The position numbers were made by a program, and so were the translations under genes. Of a DNA stretch of 64,000 nt, positions 1 to 11,749 are shown piece by piece; the first letter of the stretch is position 1, and each line of letters opens with the position of its first letter. The stretch is taken from positions 4,878,544 through 4,942,543 of the forward strand of contig OZ026605.1 in assembly GCA_964020085.1 (NCBI GenBank), given 5' to 3'. The notes under the pieces are model-generated. The model was not told the origin of the DNA. It worked only from the letters and a program-made list of their open reading frames with translations, and did no database searches. This stretch comes from Micromussa lordhowensis (Eukaryota > Cnidaria > Anthozoa > Scleractinia > Lobophylliidae).

Positions 1-1020
1 TTCGCCATCCTTGTATAAACAGTATGAAACAATTTGTGTTTAAAATTGGACAAGTAGAATGTCTAGTTTATGTGCACTTTAAAAAAAGTAGGAATTGACA
101 TGAAATTGTAATGTCAGCTATTTTCTTGGCGGTTTTCATCAAATGTGTACTGTAAAATATGCATTTTAACACAATGTACATGTATTTGTTCATTTCTTCA
201 TTAGACAAAACTTATTTCTTTTTTTATATCTCTATTTATAAATGGGATGCACATAGATTGAACTATTTATTGCTGTTTTCAAAATTTTCATTCTATCACT
301 AGATGTAATATTTCACCGGGTTTTCTAGCGTTACATTTTAAGTGCAGAATGTACTACATGTATTGGGATGGTTTTGGGGACTGCCTGCCGCTAAGGAACT
401 ATGGAACTAAAACCCTAAGTCACAAACGCACTAAGGCGTAAACTTTAATGTTTGTTTAATTAATTGATTTCAATTAATTAATTACCATTGCGGAAAGAGG
501 GTACAGTGGGTTAGGTACCTGTGTGCACCACGAAATACACATAACAAATCTCAATTTATTAATAACATCAAAGCTATATATTTGTTTCAGAAAAACTCCT
601 TGTTCTCCATGTGGTACTATTCTCTTTAGAATAAAACCAATTTGCTCTAAATGCATGCACAGATTAGTAACCGTTCGTGTTGACTATACATTAAATGGAA
701 GGTACATTTCATATGGGATTGCACATCAACATTAAGTGCCTTTCCGGGTGGTAGAACCCAACATGTAAGACGCATGTGTTCTAGCATCGTTAGGGTAATA
801 AACTCCATTTTCATCCCTAAAGCCACAAAGTTTGTTTTTGTGTCGTGTGATGTGGCTGAGGATGGCAGTTATTTTTCGGGTAGCGCCACTTAGTCCCTTC
901 TAAGTGTAAAAACACTACTGTGACCTTGTGTATTTTGGAATTACCCCTTCGGGCTACCAACCATGCCAGCTAGGGTGCCCAGCTCTCCAGGCTCCCAGCC
1001 CAGCTCTCCAGGCTGGTTGC
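1..1020. other. No gene seen; AT-rich spacer
   Basis: Only short open frames without recognisable similarity occur here. The stretch contains AT-rich low-complexity runs and, near 960-1015, a short GC-richer segment with a repeated AGCTCTCCAGGCT phrase. I see no RNA gene or identifiable mobile element. Confidence 0.5.
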
Positions 1021-1039
1021 CCAAAAATAAATTAATCGA

Positions 1040-1612
1040 TCACTTGATTAATTAATTAACTAATTAATTAAGTAACTAATTAATTAATTAAAACTCTATA
1101 ATAAAGTTGTGGTTTTAGGTTTACTAAACTGTATGTATTAAATATTTTTCTTGTATTTTAACCAAACTTTCCCACATGTGGCGGTGCGAGTTGCTATTTG
1201 TAGCGGCCACACTTGTGATTTCATAAAAAAAGTTATAATTTACAATCGGCTACTCGCTAAATTTAGAATCACTTAAACGTTTCATTAAAGATCACAAAGT
1301 TGTTACATCACTTGATTAATTAATTAACTAATTAATTAAGTAACTAATTAATTAAAACTCTATAATAAAGTTGTGGTTTTAGGTTTACTAAGCTGCAGGA
1401 TTTTGAAAAAGAACCTTTTCAACTTTTTTCACACCTTCAGGAAGCCACAGAATTACCCAAAAAATCTACGTATCAAATATTTTTCTTGTATTTTAACCAA
1501 ACTTTCCCACATGTGGCGGTGTGAGTTGCTATTTTTAGCGGCCACACTTGTGATTTCATAAAAAAAAATTATAATTTACAATTGGCTACTAGCTTAATTT
1601 AGAATCACTTAA
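1040..1612. repeat. 268-bp direct duplication (two copies, 1040-1307 and 1308-1612)
   Basis: Both copies start with TCACTTGATTAATTAATTAAC and continue through the same phrases: ACTCTATAATAAAGTTG, ATATTTTTCTTGTATTTT and CCCACATGTGGCGGTG. Copy 2 has about 60 extra bases near 1395-1465. Copy 2 continues past the MITE at 1613-2385 and resumes at about 2390 with CGTTTCATTAAAGATCAC, which in copy 1 is uninterrupted at about 1278-1295. The duplication therefore came before the MITE insertion. Confidence 0.85.
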
Positions 1613-2385
1613 AGTGCCTATGAAGTAAAAAATTATTGTTGCTTATTTGAAAGGCTTTTCAAAATAAAGAAGAATGGCGTTTTCCTTTTTGAAAAATCTT
1701 TTTTCGTTCTAGAGATATTTACGTTTTTGTATTATGCAAATGAGGGAAGTGATGACGTCATAAATCGTTTCACTTGAAAAGTAAAACACTGAATCATTAA
1801 TACCTCCAGAAATATTGGAGCAGTGTTCTTCAAACTTGGCACCAGAAATATACATCACAAAAAGAACAGAATGACACCTACCATTTTGTTACCATGGCAA
1901 CACTCTTGGCTCCAGTCTCTCTCTGTGAAAAACCAAATATGCCCATTTGCAACCCTTTGAAAAGGGACAGAGGGTCTTGCTCGGAACACACATGGTTCCC
2001 ATATTGTCTTAACTCTCCCCATTAGATTGTTGAGAGTGGATGATCGTTGTTTAAGATAAAATCTGAGAATTTTAGTTTTAATTAAAACACGACGAGCGGC
2101 ATAACCGTTGTCATGGCAATGGCACAACGGGTCTTGTTTTGTTTCTTTTACGATGTACATTTCTGGCGCCAAGTTTGAAGGCCACCGCTTTAATATTTCT
2201 AGAAATATGCTTGATTGAGTGTTGGACTGTTTTAGTGGAACCACCTATGATGTCATCACTCATAATACAAAAACATGAATATCTCTAAAACGAAAAAAGG
2301 TATTCCAAAAAGGAAAATGCCATTCTACTTTACGCTGAAAATCCTTTCAAATCAGCAGCAATTATTTTTTTACTTCATAGGCACT
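1613..2385. mobile_element. TTAA-flanked MITE with ~150-bp inverted termini
   Basis: The element starts AGTGCCTATGAAGT and ends ACTTCATAGGCACT. Its inverted termini extend about 150 bp at lower identity, including the shared phrases CGTTCTAGAGATATT / AATATCTCTAAAACG and the TGACGTCAT region. It is flanked on both sides by TTAA (1609-1612 and 2386-2389). The empty site is present in the neighbouring duplicate at 1273-1276, where one TTAA joins the same flanks. TTAA target duplication is typical of piggyBac and Kolobok elements; which of the two mobilised it cannot be told. The 129-codon open frame inside has no recognisable similarity. Confidence 0.85.
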
Positions 2386-2409
2386 TTAAACGTTTCATTA
2401 AAGATCACC

Positions 2410-3100
2410 AAAATAAGTCTTGAAATCATTTCAAGTTATGTGCTTTACGGTACCAAATATTTATAAAATGAAATTGCCAAGAAGTCCACGCTATTAAAGT
2501 TTTGTTTACCCCAGACATGTTTATTTGCAGACATAGCCGAAACAGGAAACAGTGTCTTCCATGTTATGATCCAGCATTTAAGTGTAAACATTGGTTACTG
2601 AATAAATGTGAATGCAGACAAAAATTCCCAGACAATATACTCAAGACAGTACATCTACAAACAATAAAATGAATCAAAGTTCTGTTATTTTACAATGCTT
2701 TAACTAAAGACTACAAAAAGGCAATTCCAAGTGTTATACAGTTAACTCTTGTGCCATCCCTACAACTTTCAGCGAGAACTTCAAAGGAACGTATAAACCA
2801 CACATCAACCAAATTAAGACACTGTATCACTTACATGTAATATGTAAAACTATAATGAATAACCTAACCTGCTCTCAAACTGATCCATTATGGCTTCATC
2901 ACCCATTTAAATCCAATTGCCGATTCAAATTGGACCCATTTGCGAACTTGCAAAAATTTCTAATGAAAAGAAAAGCAGAATTAAATGTAAACTTGTGCTT
3001 TACACGTGATGACACTTGGGATTCCTCAACATATTTGTAATGTTTTCAGGTGTAGCAAGTTAAACTTAACGTCACCCACAAATACTGATAAACACCAAAC
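2410..3100. other. No gene seen
   Basis: AT-rich spacer. A 61-codon open frame at 2855-3040 has no recognisable domain and no splice or start context that I would defend. Confidence 0.4.
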
Positions 3101-3109
3101 ATAATTAGG

Positions 3110-4920
3110 AAATGTGTTACAAAAAGACTATAAGAGTTTGTTAGGCTTGGAATGCTCATGTTGCCTTCTTGTCACTATGTCATTAAGTTACATAAAAGGT
3201 GTGCGACTGTGACCATGACTTGGGTGTGACCAGCAACAAATTTACACCACAACAGAAATCGGGGCCGAGTTATTCAAAAGCTGGTTAACTCTGACCTCTA
3301 TTTTCTTTGTATAAAAGTGCTTTTCACTGCTTATGTTTTGTGTAGTTTGAGATTACACAAGGTCAAAACTGACAAACTTGCGGGTACCAAAAAGTTACAA
3401 AACTGAAATCAAAATTCTCGCTAATCCTGGGTTAGCTTAATTGGACTTTGAACAACCCGACCCTGAGTTTGCAAGTGACCATTTGTTACCTGCCTGTCAC
3501 TCTGTTACTGAGCTATAAACACGACAGGTATGGTGTGTGACTATTACCTGGGTGTGGCAAGTTGAATGTCACACCATAAACAAATTTACATCATGACAAA
3601 CACACAAGTTTGATAGAGAATGTTTGCATCGCCTGCCTGTCATTGTGTTATTGAGTTACATAAAATGTATGTGACTATGTGACCTAACTTAGGTGTGATA
3701 AGATGACTGTCACACCATACACAAACTTAATACACCATGACATATATCTGAGTTTGATAGGGAATGTTTGTGTTACCTGCCTGAGTAGTCGAGTTACATA
3801 CATAAAAGGTACATGTATGCGACTATGCAACCATACCCTGGGCGTGACAAGTTGAATGTCACACTATACACAAATTTATATTGTGATATACATCTGACTT
3901 TAATAGGGAATTTCAAGTGCTAACTGCCTGTCACTATGTTATTGAGTTATGTATGTGACTATGTGACCATAACTTGGGTGTGACACACTATGAACAAATT
4001 TACATCATGACAGACACCCAAGATTGATAGGAAATGTTTGTATTACCTGGTGTTTGACTTTGCAACTATAACCTGGGTGTGACAAGTTGAATGTCAAACC
4101 ATACACAAACATACATATGCCCTAGGAAGTGTTTGTTACCTGCCTGTCACTGTGTTATTGAGTTACATAAAAGGTGTGTGACTACTTTACCATAACCAGG
4201 GTGTGACAAGTTGAAGGTCACATCACACAAATTTACATAGTGATAATACATATGCCCTAGGTAATGTTTGTTACCTGCCTGTCACTGTGTTATTGAGTTA
4301 CATAAAAGGTGTGTGACTACTTTACCATAACCAGGGTGTGACAAGTTGAAGGTCACATCACACAAATTTACATAGTGATAATACATATGCCCTAGGTAAT
4401 GTTTGTTACCTGCCTGTCACTGTGTTATTGAGTTACATAAAAGGTGTGTGACTACGTTACCATAACCTGGGTGTGAAAGGTCAAATGTCACACCAAATTT
4501 ACTTAACAAATTGACATCAGTTTTTCATGCGTCTGTCCTGTTATTGATCATAAATTTCGTCATCACATTGTCAAAGTAGATGTGGATCCACGAGGCAATA
4601 GCCGAGTGGATCCGCAGACTACTTTGACAATGTGATGACAAAATTCATTGTCAATAACAGGACAGACTCATTAAAAACTGACGCCAATTTGTTTTTTACG
4701 ATAACAAATGGTCGAATTGCCCGCTCTCGCTCGCTGACGCGTCGCACAAATTTCAAATTCATGTGTCTGTCTGCATATTGATGATAAAAATTAGCCAATG
4801 AGCACGCGAGAATTTCTGCAGTTATCGTAAAAATAGTGATATACATATGTCCTAGGAAATGTTTGTTACCTGCCTGTCACTGTGTTATTGAGTTACATAA
4901 AAGGTGTGTGACTACCACCA
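3110..4920. repeat. Degenerate ~135-bp minisatellite, about 10 copies
   Basis: The unit carries the phrases CCTGCCTGTCACTGTGTTATT, GAGTTACATAAAAGGTGTG, GGGTGTGACAAGTTGAA and ACAAATTTACAT. The last complete units begin GAGTTACAT at 4160, 4295 and 4430, exactly 135 bp apart and almost identical. The next is at 4890, so one unit was stretched by an insertion of about 325 bp. Earlier units (3188-4050) are diverged and vary in length, as expected if the array homogenises at its right end. Confidence 0.85.
4502..4831. mobile_element. Fold-back element inserted in the minisatellite
   Basis: Arms at about 4508-4592 and 4607-4692 form a near-perfect hairpin. They share CATCACATTGTCAAAGTAG and its complement CTACTTTGACAATGTGATG, with GTGGATCC close to the turn. 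A second part (4696-4831) is bounded by TTTTTACGATAAC and GTTATCGTAAAAA. It interrupts a 135-bp satellite unit between CAAATTTAC and ATAGTGATA, which shows it arrived after the array had formed. No target duplication could be fixed by eye, so the ends are approximate. Confidence 0.7.
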
Positions 4921-5154
4921 CCGTTTCAGTTCAAACTTACACAACGCGCATGACGCCTTCATGAAATAAATAGGTACGTCTTCTAGGATAAATTTATTTT
5001 TCGCTTTTCTCGAGACGCGACCTTGGGACGCCTGTGCCCTGTCGAGCTAAAAAAAGATAAAGCTAAAACCTCCGAAGGAAATGAAATATTTAATTTTGGA
5101 ATATGACTACGTACATGTACGTACTACGTCACATGAAAACCGAGAACAATTTCG

Positions 5155-5436
5155 ATGGCATCAAAAAATATGGAGGCGGCTAACTGGCGTCCTGGGTTTA
5201 AGCTCAAGCTTACAGCAAGTAAGATCATTATGACCGTCAAAGACCGAACCAGAGAAAGCGGCGGAAAACGAGCGGAGCTACGCGAAAACTTTCTTCTGGA
5301 TTTCAAGTCTTCTTTTAATGCATATGAAAGGATTTACTCAGATGAAGGTGGAGTGATTGTAAAGGAGGAACTTAAGCTAATGTATGGGCTGGCGACTGAG
5401 AAACGTTTGGAAGCGAACACTTCATTTATAACGTAA
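5155..5436 (+). CDS. Hypothetical small ORF, 93 codons
   Basis: The frame starts ATG GCA TCA and is rich in Lys, Arg and Glu. No family is recognised. It could be a first exon or a chance frame. In its favour are its length in an otherwise stop-rich area and a GC-richer context. Against it are the lack of a recognisable domain and the overlapping antisense frame. A perfect palindrome TACGTACATGTACGTA lies about 40 bp upstream, near 5109-5124. Confidence 0.2.
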   Translation: MASKNMEAANWRPGFKLKLTASKIIMTVKDRTRESGGKRAELRENFLLDFKSSFNAYERIYSDEGGVIVKEELKLMYGLATEKRLEANTSFIT

Positions 5437-6202
5437 AAGCTTATTTGCTTTGATCTCCTTTACGTTTTACCCATGATAAACAACGTGCTGGGATACGAAC
5501 CAGACAAAGAAACACACTTCGCTTTTAAGCAAATCGATTTGTTTGATCGATGGTTGATCGCATACCTAAGTAGCTTACAACTTTTAGAACGCTATGTCTT
5601 ACAAGTTAAGCCACTACACGTACAAACAGGTACAAAGCTCTGAAACTAGCTGCGGTTTATTTTAGACGACAACTAAGGTTTGCAAAGTTGAAGTACAGTG
5701 GTGAAGCAGCTTGCTATGGCCTGAAGTAAGAAGATGAGCTTCAACGCTTACCTAACGCTTGCTCAGGAAAAAAAATTGCATACCTTCGTTTGTGCTGTAA
5801 GAGAAAGCTGCAAACTAGCTGTTTGAGAAGGCATCTCAAAGCCCTTACCTTTTTTCTAGCCTGCTTACGTACGTCTACAAAATGTTCAAATACCACATTG
5901 TCAGTTCGAAATGCTGCACTTTGACCAGTTTGTCCAGCAATGGCGGGCCTCTGGGGACCGCACACGTGTACGTCGTTTTAGCCAATCGGTAAATACTAGT
6001 ACAAGGTATGCGAGCTGTTTATTATTTTCGAGCACGGGATCAAATTTGTCTTGCGAGCAGTGAGCACTTTAGAAAATAGATGCAGATGGCGAGTAACGAG
6101 CACTTCGTAAATTTTCCGCCAGCCGGAATCTCTCTTCTAAGTTAAATGGAAACGTTGTTTTGCGCCAAGTAATCTGGCTGACGCATCCGAAGACGTAAAC
6201 TT

Positions 6203-6530
6203 ATGATGTGAAGTATAAATGAAATAATTCATATTTGAACTGCGGTTGTAGATGAAAATGAAGAATGATCATCGCAGTAAATTTTCCAACTTGACCGATT
6301 GAAAGAATTAGAAGCCTGAAAAAAATCAGGGCTTCAGGGATTCGAACCCGTGACCTCCGTGATACCGGTGCGATGAAGCCACAAATTGGGAGCGAGGTCA
6401 ATTGATTGAGTTCATATCTTCCCGTGAGGAGTGAAATGATGTGAAGTATATATGAAATAATTCATATTTGAACTGTGGTTGTAGATAAAAGTGAAGAATG
6501 ATCATCGCAGTACATTTTCTTGAAAAATCA

Positions 6531-6564
<34 letters not shown>

Positions 6565-6640
6565 GAGCCACACATTGGGAGCGAGGTAGTAAAAATGTAA
6601 TAAGTCATATTTGAACTGCGGTTGAAGACGAAACAGTTTC
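6203..6640 (-). repeat. tRNA-like SINE copies (two to three tandem units)
   Basis: Two units carry the complement of a tRNA T-arm/B-box: GGATTCGAACCCGTGACCTCC at about 6338-6358 and again at about 6544-6564, each preceded by CAGGGCTTCA. They share a non-tRNA body (AATTCATATTTGAACTG, GAAGAATGATCATCGCAGTA). A third partial body starts near 6605. The A-box/D-arm half of the tRNA region is missing in both, so these are truncated SINE-type copies and not functional tRNA genes. Confidence 0.65.
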
Positions 6641-7644
6641 CAGTACTTTCAAAGACTTATATTTTGACGGGTAATTATATCCACTCTATATCAGTTGATG
6701 CCAAAATCGTGGTATCAAAAAACTGCCCAAACATTGGTGAACAAGTTGCTGCCAATTAGGACACAATAGGTTACCATAGTCAACAATACGACCTGCTAAA
6801 AACACCCTTAATTTTAACTTTAAGCGCTTATAACTCGAAAACGAGCTCGGTGGGTATTTTATTATCGAATTGTAATTAACATGATAAGATGCAACTCTTC
6901 GGCAAATAATTGATCTGTTCGCCATCTTCTCTCCCCCAGGACCTCGCGCGGCCATTTTTTTTTTCGTGGTTTTCTTTTGCGTCTCGCTTGACGGACTAAG
7001 CGAAAGAAGGGCTATCTAGAGATTTCCGTAAGAAACGACGTGTAACTACGAGAATTTTGGTTGTTAAAGTACGCGTTTGACGAATAAGATCGATATAATG
7101 GTCGGCACATGCATCCAGGGAATGTGGGCATAAACACGCCACAAACAAGAGAGTTTCGAGCTGCAGTGGCGTAATTATTACACAGTATAGTAAGTGTATG
7201 CATTCAGGTATGTACCTGCGCTCCTTGCCTGTAATAATACTGTGCATTTCTATCCCTTCCTGTCCGGTTATTTCGCAGTACTCGAAACGTTTCATTATGT
7301 CAAATGCGACAAGAACAGAATCATATATTTGGAAATGTGTCGTTCGGGTAATGTGATTAGCTGACCATAAAAAGATCAACATATGCTGAGCAATGAAATG
7401 CTGCATTCCTCGACAAAACCTGAGAAAGGATTTGGAAAGGAAATGAGCAGACGCAGTGGTTGAGAAAAATTATACCGAATGTGGATGTTGATCCGAGTTC
7501 GTTTAAAAGGATAACATGAAGAAGATAAAGCACAAGGAAATCTAAAGATCTAGCAACTGGCGATAAAATACAACATATTGGACAAGTCTGGGCACGTTCT
7601 ACAAACTTTCCGGTCGCATTTTGATTGGATATTGAATGAATGGT

Positions 7645-8091
7645 ATTCGCTACTTGCACATGACCCATAATCCCTTGCGTTTTTGGGGGGTAACCAGTAG
7701 AAGAAACGTATGGTATCATGACAAAAATTAGTTTGGTGAGCTCGCAAAACCAGCTACTAATGCTTAAAAATGCACCAGAATTTCCCAAAATCACGATAGG
7801 AGAAATTTGTACTAGTTTATAACTAAATGTAGAGAAATTTTTTTTTTGTCCATACATCGTCTGTAAAATTACAAGAAGATGTATGGACAAAAAAAAAATT
7901 CTCTACAATTTAGTTATAAACTAGTACACATTTCTCCTATCATGATTTTGGGAAATTCTGGTGCATTTTTAAGCATTAGTAGCTGGTTTTGCGAGCTCAC
8001 CAAACTAATTTTTGTCATGATACCATACATTTCTTCTACTGGTTACCCCCCCCAAAACGCAAAGGATTATGGTTATGTGCAAGTAGCGAAT
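7645..8091. repeat. Long hairpin: 214-bp inverted arms around a 19-bp loop
   Basis: Arms 7645-7858 and 7878-8091 are equal in length and differ at only a handful of positions. They share ATTCGCTACTTGCAC, GGTAACCAGTAGAAG and GTCCATACATC with their complements. The loop is 7859-7877. No flanking duplication was found. Open frames through it are mirror images of each other and are not taken as genes. Confidence 0.9.
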
Positions 8092-8299
8092 AGTCAAACC
8101 ATCGGTGAAAGCTATTCCCAGGTTCAGCGGTTTTCAGTAAACGGAAAGAAATCTGGAGCGAGTCTGATCTGGCAGTCACTTGTGAAATCATTTGTAACGG
8201 ACACCCCAAGTCACTGCGAGATGTCACTTTCCCCGGTTGTTCGAAAGGCAACTAAAATAACCTGCGGTTAGCGGTTATTCCGCGATTATGATAAAAACG

Positions 8300-11200
8300 T
8301 ATGTGCAAAATAAACGCCGGGCGAAGCTCTGAAACATCCATCAGCCGGAAAATTAGTGAGCTCTTGAAAACGCTAACTCCTTTCAGACTTTATAGTTGTT
8401 TTGGACTGTATGAATTAAAAATTAAATTCGGACGGGCAAATAAAGTAAGTTTGGCTAGGAGAAAATATTAGAACAGAGGAAAGACATAAACTAAGCAAAG
8501 AAGACTACAATGAAAGAGGAGACTGATTATCTTGATTTTGCCGAATGGGATATAAACAGCTTTTTGAAGAACAAAAAAGTTCGACAATGAACTAAACTTT
8601 AACAATATTTTGTCCATAAAATTAAATAAACATTCGCCTTTTTCAAGCCAAAAAAGCCTTTAATTCTACCACTGATGTTTCCTTCGGGAGCGATAATTTC
8701 TACCTCTGAGAAGGGAAATGTTGAAATTCTTTGATTTGCGCTCGTCGTGTAAAACAAATTTGCGAATCAACGGACAGCATTGCGTCCGTGTTGTGAAAAC
8801 TGAAAAACCGAGGACCAGAATTTAATCGAAGGGTCATTTTGTTCGTGAATTTGGACGATTTAATCGAGGGTTTGCACTAATCGGCTTTCAAAAAAACTGT
8901 GGCCTGGACACCTGACAAGTTTTTATTATGCTGTCGATCAACGAGCGGAAAAAGTCAGAAAATGGTTCGATGTGCAGTGAAGTTGTATAAATTACATTGT
9001 AACTAATGTTTACTTAAAACAGACTTTATTTCCAGTGTCCATTAATCTTTTTGGTGTATTTACCCTAAGTCACAATAAACCGGATTCAGTACTCAAATCA
9101 GCACTGCCAAATCATGATATTAAACTGCATAGATACATTTCAAGCGAAATATATTTAAAAACCGGACAGTGGGGTTAGTACGATCGCGTGACATAATCGC
9201 AATATAATTTGGTACACAGAAAATGCCAAGAACCCAGTCTCGTAGAAAACTTGTATGCCTGTCTATACTATCGAAAATATTTGCGGTTTGATTTTTCTCA
9301 GGCCATTCACAGTCTCGGTCTACCCTGTATACAAAGACAGCTTGCTTAGTAAAAGGTATTCTGCCCACAAGAAATTACGCAGTGAATGAAAGAAGCGTGA
9401 CAGATGCAACAGGAAATAATGCAAATAGAAGTCCTCATTAAAGATATACTAATGTGCAAGCGGTGCTGACACAACGAATATAGGAAAAGGAATTGAATTT
9501 TACTTATTCAGATTTCAGTAAAAAAAAATGTTTGCAGCTAGCATCAGATATACAAGAGAAGCTAACACGTTAGGGATTTCTAAGTATGTCGAGCGACATT
9601 CGGTATGAACATAATAGGGCAACCCGCGAACGGCCCAGAACGTATTTAATCTAATAACTGACTGATGATATATCGAAAAAAAAAAACGTTTCAGTATTGT
9701 ACAAAACAATCCAAACGCAACAACTGTACAGCGGCCCACGAAAAATTTAACTATTAATTGGTTGAACTCCTATATTCCATCATAATTAATCATAATTAAT
9801 GCAACGTTCCGATACATATTATATTGCAAATGCGTCAGCAGAGAATTGCATCCAAGATGCTGACCTACTATCTTCAAAGAATCGATAGTGAAAGCGCATA
9901 CAGTGGCGATGATTTATTCTACAATGTAGCAAAACTACCGAGAAATGAACAATCGCCATGTTATCGAGTGCGCAGTATGCACTGTCCGTAGCAATTCAGT
10001 GACGAAAATGGCGAGCACTTTTCCCACAGCGTTAAGTGTCACGCGTATGTCGTAAAGTATAAGAGATAGACAATACGATCCATCAAGAACTAATGGCTAA
10101 TTCTATGCTTTAGAACTCACCGTTGAGTAATGCACCCTTTGAAAGAGTCCGTTCATCACATGGTCGAATAGATCACTAACAGATAGTCAGTCGAATAAAT
10201 CACTACACCCTGTTGACCATGACCACGTGAGTGTCTCTTAAGATGACGTAGTGCAGACATGAACGGCACTGAGATGACTACCTGAATGTTGTAAACAAGA
10301 GTTCAAGAAAGGATGAATAACATGTTATGACCGCCACTCCTGTACTCTTACCGCACGTTGAGGGGAAAACTTTCAATGCATGCCAGAAATGGTTCTCCTA
10401 CACCTTAGAGGCAGTGATGGCGTTTAAAATGAGTGAGCAAGATCATTACGATTTAACGTGACACAACGTAAGCTCACGGAAAATCGTCACGGAAAATCGT
10501 CACGGGAAATCGTGAGGCACAACTCAATACAGCAAAATATATGACTCAAGATATTCTCTGGGAGATCGTTAAGATATATCTATCCCTGTACGATCACTTC
10601 GCGAGGGAATTCGAAGAAATTTAAAAAAGAGCGCAACACATTATTCGCCATATGGCTGTCTTATATTTGATTATAGGTTCAGCGTGTACATACAGCTAGT
10701 CGTTGCGCTCAGATGGTTAAAGGCAGCCGGCTCATGAACTGATCTCGCTACAAAATCTTCTTAGTCGGATTCATCACTGAATGAATCTCATTCAGCAGTC
10801 GCGTGATCCATTCCGAGGCGTGAAGCAAACTATATACAGTGTACATATCTACATGCCACCTCATTCTGCCGATAGTCAATGATATTTTTCGGCTCTACGC
10901 CGAAAAACTAACTTTAGTTTGCTCCCTGAAGGCAGCAAATGTCTTTACCTCATTAAATGACAGCTATTGGTGGTGTTTTCTACGTCTACGGGTAGTATGA
11001 AACATTCCTTTCTTGAATTTCGTTTACCTAGGAACTTTTCATTATATGCATTTCAAATAATTACATGCAGTGCATAGTTTATAAACAGCGCATGACATTT
11101 TGGCAACCTCGTTAAAGCTGACCTCTCCTATATCCTCGTGCGTAACTGGAAAACGTAGAACCACTTTACGCCTTACTGAGAATCAGGAGAATTACTTCTT

Positions 11201-11340
11201 AATCGTCCGTTAACGTGACGAGAACTTTCCACATTCGTAAGATAGAAAGTTTCTTGTCTTGAAAGTTTCGATTAACCAAGTAGGGAAAATAACAGATTTC
11301 CAGTGTTTCCATAAAATTATGGTAACATGAACGGATGTTT
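8300..11340. other. Long gene-free stretch
   Basis: No coding exon could be supported. Frames are short and interrupted, and I see no family similarity. There are minor local repeats: CATAATTAAT doubled near 9780-9800, and (G)AAAATCGTCACGG doubled near 10475-10505. No RNA gene was seen. Confidence 0.4.
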
Positions 11341-11379
11341 CAGTTTTGGTAGAAAACAGACACCAGCAGACGTGGGCGA

Positions 11380-11740
11380 GTGTCTGCACATCTGTGTAGG
11401 ACTGACTTTAAGGTCGACACACACGAGGGGACTAGACACTGCGACTTGTCTTTGCAACTAGTCCCTGAAGAGTTTACACAAAGGAACTGGTCGCAGGGAC
11501 TTGTCCCACGAACAGTTCAAAGGAAGCGTTTTGAGTCTTTTGAGAACAACTCGCAGGGACTTGTCCCAAAAAGTCAAACCAGTTTGAATTCGCGTGGGAC
11601 TAGTCGCAGAGACTAAATTTTGATCCTGCGACTAGATTTTGTGGCAAAAATGACTAGTTTACACGATGGGATTTGTCCCCGCGACTTGCTCATGCAGGAC
11701 TGCCTAGTCGCAGGGACTGGCCTCTCGCTTGTGTTGACCT
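11380..11740. repeat. Cluster of CGCAGGGACTTGTCCC-type motifs
   Basis: A core resembling TCGCAGGGACTTGTCCC recurs intact at about 11491 and 11551. Variants or inverted forms occur at about 11428, 11455, 11594, 11620, 11667 and 11705 (for example GGGACTAGTCGCAGAGAC and TAGTCGCAGGGACTGG). The motif is partly self-complementary (GGGAC...GTCCC). The 78-codon open frame here simply reads through these motifs. Confidence 0.7.
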
Positions 11741-11749
11741 TTAGGTACA

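Noticed and set aside
1855..2244. 129-codon minus-strand ORF
   Set aside because: It lies wholly inside a MITE and shows no similarity to any protein family.
6326..6570. Possible tRNA genes
   Set aside because: Only the T-arm/B-box half is present and the A-box side is missing in both copies, so they are SINE-like relics.
7357..7890. 177-codon ORF and its mirror at 7879-8271
   Set aside because: Both are reflections of the long hairpin, and the mirror symmetry explains the paired open frames.
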